DNA from: Parcubacteria group bacterium GW2011_GWA2_47_7
GTDB lineage: Bacteria > Patescibacteriota > Minisyncoccia > Phycocordibacterales > UBA6899
Assembly: GCA_000999395.1 (NCBI GenBank)
Contig: LCOM01000007.1
Location: 1 to 18,848, forward strand
Length of the DNA stretch: 18,848 nucleotides
Direction of reading: 5' to 3'
Shown: positions 1 through 4,431 of the stretch, piece after piece
Layout of the letters: every line of letters begins with the position of its first letter
How positions within the stretch are numbered: the stretch's first letter is position 1
Made by a program: the position numbers and the translations under genes
Notes under the pieces: model-generated
Database searches by the model: none
What the model saw: the letters and a program-made list of their open reading frames with translations, nothing else
What the model was told of the DNA's origin: nothing

Positions 1-104
1 ATCGCAAAAACAATCGGCTGTTTATAGACCTCGATTCGTGGCCGCGCAATGAGATACGTATGCCCATGAGATGCATGACGCCCCAACGAAACAGTTGTTC
101 CCAT
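1..104 (-). CDS. Partial hypothetical protein (N-terminus only)
   Basis: An open frame runs on the minus strand from an ATG at 104-102 to the window edge. It gives about 34 residues, beginning MGTTVSLGRHASHGHTYLIA. The start is supported by a purine-rich GAAAGGGGGCGACG stretch directly upstream, a plausible Shine-Dalgarno site at normal spacing. The visible part has no transmembrane segment or signal peptide, and I do not recognise the family. The gene continues outside the window, so length and function are unknown. Confidence 0.5.
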   Translation of the reverse strand, partial: MGTTVSLGRHASHGHTYLIARPRIEVYKQPIVFA

Positions 105-232
105 CGTCGCCCCCTTTCAAAAAACACCAAATTCTCTCATTAAAGAGTAATAGATGGTTCGAGCAAGTCAAGACCTGCTTTGCATGAGACTTTGGTGCAA
201 TGATGATGGTATGGCCGAAGCGAGACTACAAA

Positions 233-391
233 CTACAATGCACTAAAAATAGACATAATATTTGAAAAGATACTTCCCCCAGCTGGATCACCTGGGATTG
301 GACTCAGGGCAAAGATAATGCCCACCGAAACCATAATAATTCCAATGAATCCGAAAGCAAACCGAAAAAATGTTTTATTGAAGAGTTCCAT
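233..391 (-). CDS. Small single-pass membrane protein, 52 aa
   Basis: The frame from ATG 391-389 to TAG 235-233 encodes MELFNKTFFRFAFGFIGIIM and continues to 52 residues ending in SIFSAL. A hydrophobic segment covers about residues 8-29. It is followed by a short P/G-rich outer stretch (SPIPGDPAGG) and a second weakly hydrophobic end, so this is a small membrane protein. There is no Shine-Dalgarno site, but a good sigma70-type promoter ends 9 nt before the ATG, so the mRNA would be almost leaderless. The promoter sits immediately after the terminator of the secreted-protein gene upstream, which makes this a separate transcription unit. The family is not recognised. The promoter geometry and membrane composition make it more than a chance ORF. 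Confidence 0.6.
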   Translation of the reverse strand: MELFNKTFFRFAFGFIGIIMVSVGIIFALSPIPGDPAGGSIFSNIMSIFSAL

Positions 392-400
392 GATATATCC

Positions 401-430
401 AGTATAGCAATATTACTGCTCGTCAGTCGA
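401..430 (-). promoter_or_regulatory. Promoter of the 52-aa membrane protein
   Basis: On the minus strand a -35 box TCGACT (430-425), an 18-nt spacer and a -10 box TATACT (406-401) precede the ATG at 391. The predicted start of transcription is about 3-4 nt before the ATG, giving a near-leaderless message. The same TCGAC-type -35 recurs before efp and before the gene at 13098. Confidence 0.5.
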
Positions 431-459
431 CAAAAATCCCCCATAATAAAATGGGGGGG
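431..459 (-). terminator. Rho-independent terminator of the 305-aa secreted protein gene
   Basis: A hairpin with arms CCCCCAT (438-444) and ATGGGGG (451-457) and a 6-nt loop is followed on the minus strand by ATTTTTG. It lies 7 nt after the stop codon of the gene at 466-1383. The G side is a run of eight G, longer than the C side. Confidence 0.75.
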
Positions 460-465
460 GTGATA

Positions 466-1383
466 CTACTTACTGGGAAGGGCGCGACCGCCTTCTTTCA
501 GTCGATACTGACGATAATTCTCCTCACGAGCATTAAACGGACGCGCACACTCTGCGTTGATGTTTTTTTGCCTTTTGAACTCGAGCAGAAAGTGTTCAAA
601 TACGGATTTGCTCTCCCACTCAAAACACGTGAGCGCCTTCTTGGAATCAAGGTCAGTGCCATTTGTCACCAGCGGAACATCGGCAGTTTTAAATACACAC
701 ATCCGAAATTCGAGCGACATATTCTCCGCACTCTTTGATGTTGGCCTATAAAATGCGGGTCCAGTTGTATCAGTCACATAACCAAACGGGATAACGGGAC
801 GTTCCTCACCAAAAAGTTTCCCTTGTCGGTCGGGTATCCACGATGGAATGACTTCCGCATGCTGTAGTGAATAGTGCCTGTCGCCGAACGCGGGAACTGT
901 CCCATACGCCGGATCAGTATCACTCGTGTCAATGACCCAATTTGGAAAGACGTGCTGAATTCGCGTGATACCCAAAAAATCTCTGAGTACTCCGAATTCT
1001 GTCTCAACCTCATTCTTGTCATTCAAATATGAATGCCACATGCATCCACGAGTGAATTGCACAAATGAATATCGTGTAAGTGCAGCAATATCACTTGTGG
1101 CCAAGCCCGCAAACAAATGAGTACTTTGCATGACCACATCGTCTTCCACTAATGGGTCGACCGGAAGCATGTGGTCTTCCGTACGAAAAATTATCCTTAT
1201 CAGATCACACGTATCATTCACTGCGCACGTTGACCGTGGATTTTCAAACGTGAACTCCTTCGTGCCGAGCGCCCGTGAGATTCCTGTTTTTTGTCCCACG
1301 TGCTCCCACGCGGGCAGAGCGCTACCGAATACAAATATCGGTGCGACCGCCAGCAGCAAAAGTGCGAATATCGATCGCTTCAT
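466..1383 (-). CDS. Secreted six-cysteine protein, paralogue A (305 aa)
   Basis: The N-terminus (MKR, then hydrophobic residues 5-19, then small residues around 20-22) is a signal peptide, so the product is exported. The mature part has six cysteines at about 53, 59, 114, 229, 253 and 279. The same six, in the same order and with nearly the same spacing, occur in the neighbour at 1426-2397. Shared blocks include FVQF-TRGC (about 107-114), FPNWVID (146-152), a DPAYG/DPLFG motif, RHY (169-171), SLEFR-C (223-229) and CFEW (253-256). Three disulphides in an extracellular domain are likely; function is unknown. The start is supported by AAGGGAG about 8 nt upstream of the ATG. The gene has its own promoter and terminator. 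The neighbour is a tandem duplicate whose upstream region is also conserved. Confidence 0.85.
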   Translation of the reverse strand: MKRSIFALLLLAVAPIFVFGSALPAWEHVGQKTGISRALGTKEFTFENPRSTCAVNDTCDLIRIIFRTEDHMLPVDPLVEDDVVMQSTHLFAGLATSDIAALTRYSFVQFTRGCMWHSYLNDKNEVETEFGVLRDFLGITRIQHVFPNWVIDTSDTDPAYGTVPAFGDRHYSLQHAEVIPSWIPDRQGKLFGEERPVIPFGYVTDTTGPAFYRPTSKSAENMSLEFRMCVFKTADVPLVTNGTDLDSKKALTCFEWESKSVFEHFLLEFKRQKNINAECARPFNAREENYRQYRLKEGGRALPSK

Positions 1384-1419
1384 ATTATTACTCCCTTAAA
1401 AAGAACGCACCTACCTTCT

Positions 1420-1457
1420 TTTATGCTACGCGACCCCCCACGACTGAACATATTGAC
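1420..1457 (-). promoter_or_regulatory. Promoter region of paralogue A, duplicated with the gene
   Basis: Minus strand: a -10-like CATAAA (1425-1420), a 17-nt GC-rich spacer and a -35-like TTCAGT (1448-1443), then GTCAATATG. The block aligns over about 38 nt with 2430-2467 upstream of the paralogue (shared TACGCG, CTGA and ATTGAC segments on the plus strand). The duplication therefore included the control region, and the two genes are probably co-regulated. Confidence 0.45.
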
Positions 1458-2397
1458 ATATTTCAAACCTATTTTTTAACATACAAGACAGGATCACTTT
1501 TCTGATAAAACAAAACCCCCACAGTGGGGGGGGTGGTGAATGTTTATTTTTTCCCTCATTGAGGATACTCAAGTCTGGAAGCTGTTCGGGCCTGCACGCA
1601 TTCATAATGCCATCGGGTGATGTAAACCTGCGGAGCGTATGATCATACACATGGGAACTTTTCCATTCAAAACACCCAAGCGCACCGGGGATGATCGACC
1701 CGTCACTCGTGTTCGAAATATCCTTTGTACGGTAGAGACATGTACGATATTCGAGGGAATGATTAATGGCCACGTCCGTAGCACCACCGCGGGATACGTA
1801 TGCCGGAGTAGTGGGACTATTAAACATAAAGAGTCGCGGTGTCGTGGGAGCGACATCTCCATAATATGTTCCATGTGATCTTGGAAACTGTTCAGGAGCT
1901 TTATTCCACTCCATGAAGTAGTGCCTCGTTACACGCTTTGGGTCACTGCCGAACAGCGGATCAGATAATGGCGAGTCCACAATCCAGTCAGGATGGAGGA
2001 ATAGCTTATGTTTCCCAAAACTCTGATGCATCACATTATGCTGAATGACGATTGCCCCGTCCTTATTCTTCTTAGAAGAATAGACACAACCTCGCATGTA
2101 CTGCACGAATGCAAAATCTTCAAGGTGAGCAAGGTCCGCCGTTTCATACCACGCATACACGGACGAATTCACAATCTCGAAATCATTGCGATCCACTGCC
2201 GGGAGTTGCCAGTTTTTGACACGAAAGCCAAATTCCTTCAATGCTTCAGGTAGACGAGTATCGGAGACACAGGAAGCTTTCGGAATGCACGGGCTGTCAC
2301 GAAAGATCTTTTTTTCTTCACCAGAAACTGGTTTTGATTGAGATGATGCTGTGAATAACGCAGTAAAACAGAGCGCAGAAATAATCTTATATTTCAT
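1426..2397 (-). CDS. Secreted six-cysteine protein, paralogue B (323 aa as read)
   Basis: The signal peptide covers about residues 1-22 (MKYK, hydrophobic core, ASSQSK). Cysteines at about 37, 43, 104, 220, 242 and 268 match those of the neighbour at 466-1383. So do the blocks FVQY-MRGC, HPDWIVD, DPLFG, RHY, SLEYR-C and CFEW. Function is unknown; an extracellular disulphide-stabilised domain is inferred. The start is supported by GGAG 5 nt before the ATG. The C-terminus is odd: after about residue 280 the frame runs through the terminator hairpin (encoding PPPPLWGFCF) and over the promoter of paralogue A before stopping at 1426. A single extra A in the A6 tract at 1547-1552 would produce a TAA at about 1544, just before the terminator. 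The natural end is therefore probably there, and the last 40 or so residues are doubtful. Confidence 0.82.
   Translation of the reverse strand: MKYKIISALCFTALFTASSQSKPVSGEEKKIFRDSPCIPKASCVSDTRLPEALKEFGFRVKNWQLPAVDRNDFEIVNSSVYAWYETADLAHLEDFAFVQYMRGCVYSSKKNKDGAIVIQHNVMHQSFGKHKLFLHPDWIVDSPLSDPLFGSDPKRVTRHYFMEWNKAPEQFPRSHGTYYGDVAPTTPRLFMFNSPTTPAYVSRGGATDVAINHSLEYRTCLYRTKDISNTSDGSIIPGALGCFEWKSSHVYDHTLRRFTSPDGIMNACRPEQLPDLSILNEGKNKHSPPPPLWGFCFIRKVILSCMLKNRFEICQYVQSWGVA
1507..1533 (-). terminator. Terminator of paralogue B
   Basis: CCCCC (1516-1520) and GGGGG (1526-1530) pair around a short loop. The hairpin is followed on the minus strand by TTTTGTTTT. As read, it lies inside the open frame of the gene it should terminate. 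The plus-strand G run is eight long (1526-1533), like the G8 at the other paralogue's terminator. Confidence 0.65.
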
Positions 2398-2429
2398 ATT
2401 TCTCCATAAAAAGAACTCGCGAAACTCTT

Positions 2430-2467
2430 ATTATGGTACGCGCCTCCCACGGTCTGACCAGATTGAC
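2430..2467 (-). promoter_or_regulatory. Promoter region of paralogue B
   Basis: Minus strand: -10 box CATAAT (2435-2430, one mismatch to consensus), 17-nt spacer and a -35-like GTCAGA (2458-2453), followed upstream by GTCAAT. It aligns with the region upstream of paralogue A (1420-1457). The rest of the 2398-2669 gap shows nothing I can support. Confidence 0.45.
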
Positions 2468-2669
2468 GGAAAACAAATTCAATCACGCAACCATGCACAT
2501 ATATGAGTGCATCTCATCATTGATATTTTCGGTGTGAATCATCCCAATTGCACCTTGCGAGAGCGTCGGGGTTTAATACAGTATTTCGCCTTGATCAAAA
2601 CACTGCAAACTTCACTTTTTCACATATCAAAAAATGCTTCGTTTAATCAGAATATTATAATTGATTGGA

Positions 2670-3356
2670 TTATCTACCCTGAACGGAAATATCCGCATCT
2701 TCTTTTTCATCCTTGAAATTTAACCAATCGTCTACAAAGCAATCAAAATCTCCGCGCTCTTCAAAATAGTCAGGAAACTCATCGGGTGAAAGTATTCCGG
2801 ATTCCTCCCTTCTCCCCATTGCATAGTCCGCATAGCTTGAATAGTCGTACCGTTCGAGATATTTCTTTGCTTTTGATAAGTTTCGAATACCGGACTCCTT
2901 CCATTCCGGCTCAATCATCTTCACCGGATTGAGGTGAATATATGCATACAGGTACTTCAAATGCTCATCCCGATGTACATGCTCCGCTTTAAAAGTATTC
3001 TGAAATAAAACGCCAGATCGCTTATATTTCCTATTGAAATACATCGCATATGATGTTCCCAGTTTCTCCATAAATGAAGAGATATTTCCATCTTCCTTCT
3101 CCTTTATAAGCAGGTGGAAGTGATTCGACATAAGGCAATATGCTCCGATGCTCACCAGCCTGTCCCCCCTATCAAGCTTATCCAATGATACACCCTGAAT
3201 TCTTTGATATGAAAAAGACTTGTCTCCGTTTGCCACATAAAGCAACTTAATGAAACGATTGCGATCATCGTCACTCAAAAAAATTTCCCTCTTATCTACA
3301 CCGCGATTGTAGACATGATAATACTCTCCGGGCGCAAAGCTAATTTTTCGTTCCAT
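2670..3356 (-). CDS. REP-associated tyrosine transposase (RAYT, Y1/HUH family), 228 aa
   Basis: This is a single-domain Y1 transposase of the IS200-like superfamily, which cuts and rejoins single-stranded DNA hairpins through a tyrosine-DNA intermediate. The N-terminal strand YYHVYNRG (12-19) is typical. The metal-binding HUH motif is H79-F80-H81 in SNHFHLLIK. The helix YLYAYIHLNPVK (135-146) carries the probable nucleophile, Y139 before IHLNPV, a RAYT-like signature. The C-terminal tail is acidic. I chose the ATG at 3356 because homology begins at MERKISF; the longer frame to 3590 reads through palindromes and a terminator-like hairpin. No Shine-Dalgarno site is evident. Palindromic repeats lie directly upstream (3385-3461) and continue to 4314, the expected setting of a RAYT with its REP elements. 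It is intact, with no frameshift. Confidence 0.9.
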   Translation of the reverse strand: MERKISFAPGEYYHVYNRGVDKREIFLSDDDRNRFIKLLYVANGDKSFSYQRIQGVSLDKLDRGDRLVSIGAYCLMSNHFHLLIKEKEDGNISSFMEKLGTSYAMYFNRKYKRSGVLFQNTFKAEHVHRDEHLKYLYAYIHLNPVKMIEPEWKESGIRNLSKAKKYLERYDYSSYADYAMGRREESGILSPDEFPDYFEERGDFDCFVDDWLNFKDEKEDADISVQGR

Positions 3357-3384
3357 GCCATAAGAATACTGAAAAATACTGCAT

Positions 3385-3461
3385 TGTACGAGGGGTACCC
3401 TCGTACATGGTGTGGATAAAAGATGTGCCAATTTTCGCTGTATTAGGGTACCCCTCGTACA
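3385..3461. repeat. REP-like palindrome and inverted half-copy next to the transposase
   Basis: Positions 3385-3407 form a hairpin with a perfect 10-bp stem (TGTACGAGGG and its complement) and a 3-nt loop. The first 16 nt of it (3385-3400) are repeated in inverse orientation at 3446-3461, 45 nt further on, so a larger alternative stem is possible. A third, extended copy is at 3766-3808. Location just upstream of the RAYT start codon suggests a substrate or regulatory site of that enzyme. Confidence 0.75.
3411..3419 (-). promoter_or_regulatory. DnaA-box-like 9-mer
   Basis: TGTGGATAA is the exact complement of the consensus DnaA box TTATCCACA. Two more exact copies in the same orientation occur at 8288 and 9732, all in intergenic DNA. 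Binding is not shown. Confidence 0.3.
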
Positions 3462-3504
3462 TTGGGTTCCCTCTCCACTGGCGGGTGGAGATAAATGGAG
3501 AAAC

Positions 3505-3535
3505 AAAAAGCCCCCTGTTGCGACGGGGGTTTTTG
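3505..3535. terminator. Bidirectional terminator-like hairpin
   Basis: AAAAAGCCCCC and CGGGGGTTTTT arms flank a short loop. The A and T runs on either side would give a U tract on either strand. It resembles the hairpin at 4229-4258 but is not followed by the GTAGAGAG repeat. Confidence 0.6.
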
Positions 3536-3552
3536 TATATATCTTTTTCACA

Positions 3553-3584
3553 AACAGAAAAACTTTTTTCAGAGTTTTTCTGTT
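3553..3584. repeat. Perfect 12-bp A/T-rich inverted repeat
   Basis: AACAGAAAAACT (3553-3564) is perfectly complementary to 3573-3584, with an 8-nt loop. It lies between two terminator-like hairpins in the palindrome cluster. Function unknown. Confidence 0.6.
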
Positions 3585-3628
3585 TCTCACTTTTACAAAA
3601 ACAACTAAGCTCCTTTGGGGGGTTTTCC

Positions 3629-3717
3629 GTAGAGAGTAGGACTACCTGTCGCGTCGTCCGTGACGCAGGCGGATATCTCTGAATAAAAAACTCTTGATGA
3701 GTTCAGACTGACGAATA
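3629..3717. repeat. Dispersed intergenic repeat, copy A (carries 33-nt hairpin)
   Basis: It begins GTAGAGAGTAGG (3629-3640), then a 33-nt hairpin insert, then TATCTCTG. It ends with a segment containing GATGAGTTCAGACTGACGAATA (read here as GATGAG, then TTCAGACTGACGAATA), shared nearly exactly with copy C at 4259-4314. GAGAG and the later CTCTC-like segment can pair around the insert. A weak G-rich hairpin (about 3609-3626) precedes it, in the position of the terminators that precede copies B and C. Confidence 0.75.
3641..3673. mobile_element. 33-nt hairpin insert, candidate REP element (copy 1)
   Basis: ACTACCTGTC starts the insert. GCGTC (3651-3655) pairs with GACGC (3662-3666), and CCT pairs with AGG outside a small bulge. 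The insert is absent from repeat copy C at the equivalent point, so it behaves like a tiny mobile hairpin. It follows GTAGG directly; RAYT substrates in other bacteria carry a GTAG-type tetranucleotide beside the hairpin (established for E. coli REPs). Mobilisation by the nearby RAYT is inferred. Confidence 0.55.
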
Positions 3718-3765
3718 TTGGGATCAATATTATCTTTCTAGGGAAGATAGATCTCACCCGGTATC

Positions 3766-3808
3766 CCCCCCCACATGTACGAGGGGTACCCTCGTACATG
3801 TGGGGGGG
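3766..3808. repeat. 20-bp perfect palindromic hairpin, extended REP-like copy
   Basis: A perfect 20-bp stem with a 3-nt loop (GTA). The core is the same TGTACGAGGG palindrome as at 3385, extended outward by ACA and a C7/G7 pairing. The plus strand has eight C at 3765-3772 and seven G at 3802-3808. Such a structure would be very stable as RNA or as single-stranded DNA. Confidence 0.85.
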
Positions 3809-3814
3809 TATAAC

Positions 3815-3844
3815 AAAACTCCCCCCAGTAATGGGCGGAGTTTT
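3815..3844. terminator. Bidirectional terminator preceding repeat copy B
   Basis: AAAACTCC with CCC and GGG with GGAGTTTT form a GC-rich stem with flanking A and T runs. TATAAC precedes it and GTAGAGAG follows it, exactly as for the hairpin at 4229-4258. Confidence 0.65.
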
Positions 3845-4030
3845 GTAGAGAGTAGGACTACCTGTCGCTTCGTCCGTGACGCAGGCAGGTCTCTCTGTCT
3901 CAGGTGGTTCACTTTTTCTGTACAAAGACGGACTTCGTATAATAGAGCAGAGGCAGGACCCTGAATTCAGTCTGAAAAGCCGAGAGCAGATCTATCTGAA
4001 TTGGAAACTCCAGATGAGTTACGACTGAGT
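3845..4030. repeat. Dispersed intergenic repeat, copy B (carries 33-nt hairpin)
   Basis: It begins GTAGAGAGTAGG (3845-3856) and contains the 33-nt insert, then TCTCTCTG. It shares ACAAAGACG-ACTTCGTA (3922-3939) and a GACC-CTGA segment with copy C (4342-4386), and ends with an ACTC-GATGAGTT-GACTGA segment (4008-4028) related to the other copies. It is the longest copy and seems itself mosaic. Confidence 0.65.
3857..3889. mobile_element. 33-nt hairpin insert, candidate REP element (copy 2)
   Basis: It matches the insert at 3641-3673 except at a few positions (GCTTC in place of GCGTC; the end is AGG rather than GGA). It is bounded by AGG on both sides (3854-3856 and 3887-3889). Removing it yields exactly the sequence of copy C across the junction, GTAGG then TCTCTCTG. 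Confidence 0.6.
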
Positions 4031-4078
4031 TGCCAAAGGTGGCCTTTGGACAAGTCTATCCAAAGACCACCTTTGGCA
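4031..4078. repeat. 20-bp inverted repeat built from two CCAAAGG palindromes
   Basis: 4031-4050 pairs with 4059-4078 with one mismatch, around an 8-nt loop. The left arm is itself a palindrome, CCAAAGG-TGG-CCTTTGG, with a 3-nt loop. A further copy of that palindrome stands alone at 4149-4169. Confidence 0.75.
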
Positions 4079-4148
4079 TATTTTGCGAGTGGGCAAAATT
4101 AGGAAAGAGAAAACCCTCTCCTCTTGCAGGGGGCATATCTATCTATTT

Positions 4149-4169
4149 ATCCAAAGGTGGCCTTTGGAT
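4149..4169. repeat. Single copy of the CCAAAGG palindrome
   Basis: ATCCAAAGG and CCTTTGGAT form a perfect 9-bp stem with loop TGG. The core is identical to the left arm at 4031-4050. It has the same form as the TGTACGAGGG hairpins (perfect stem, 3-nt loop), but the sequence is different. Confidence 0.7.
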
Positions 4170-4228
4170 GGGGGGACGCCTTTGGGGTATTAAAACCATA
4201 TAACAAACACCCTGACGGGGGCTATAAC

Positions 4229-4258
4229 AAAAAGCCCCCTCTTGCGAGGGGGCTTTTT
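4229..4258 (-). terminator. Strong bidirectional terminator downstream of the S-layer-like gene
   Basis: AAAAAGCCCCCTC pairs perfectly with GAGGGGGCTTTTT (13 bp, loop TTGC). On the minus strand it is followed by GTTATA after the T run. It lies about 175 nt after the stop codon of the 1093-residue gene and is the first strong terminator for that transcript. Confidence 0.8.
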
Positions 4259-4314
4259 GTAGAGAGTAGGTCTCTCTGAGTTAAGAACTCCTGCTGAGTT
4301 CAGACTGACGAATA
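4259..4314. repeat. Dispersed intergenic repeat, copy C (empty site)
   Basis: GTAGAGAGTAGG is followed directly by TCTCTCTG, without the 33-nt hairpin found in copies A and B. It continues through TTCAGACTGACGAATA as in copy A. Downstream, 4342-4386 matches part of copy B. On the minus strand it lies in the 3' untranslated region of the S-layer-like gene, between stop codon and terminator. Confidence 0.7.
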
Positions 4315-4330
4315 GTTAGTTTGATCTTTT

Positions 4331-4418
4331 CTGCTAAATGCACAAAGACGAACTTCGTACAAAAATGCAGTGAGACCGAACCCTGAGCACTTCCTAAGCC
4401 AGAAGGCCTAGGGAGTAC
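4331..4418 (-). other. Hairpins in the 3' untranslated region of the S-layer-like gene
   Basis: CTGC (4331-4334) and GCAG (4367-4370) enclose an ACGAA/TTCGT stem (4348-4358). A second hairpin around 4390-4416 pairs CCTA-GCC with GGC-TAGG. The first is shared with repeat copy B. Role unknown; mRNA 3'-end protection is one possibility. Confidence 0.4.
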
Positions 4419-4431
4419 TTGGGTAAACTAA

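Noticed and set aside
154..190. tRNA-like GGTTCGAGCAAGTC segment
   Set aside because: No acceptor stem, anticodon arm or D arm can be built around it.
3629..3717. Integron attC site
   Set aside because: No R-box or core-site pattern (GTTRRRY/RYYYAAC) and no integrase. The hairpins fit a REP-like interpretation better.
3605..3925. 106-codon minus-strand ORF across the repeats
   Set aside because: Its translation is the repeated PACVTDEATGSPTLY-type shadow of the GTAGAGAG repeats plus hairpins. It has no ribosome binding site and is interrupted by terminator hairpins.
3385..4320. CRISPR array
   Set aside because: Repeats are irregularly spaced, of several different sequences and mostly palindromic. 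There are no uniform spacers and no cas genes.
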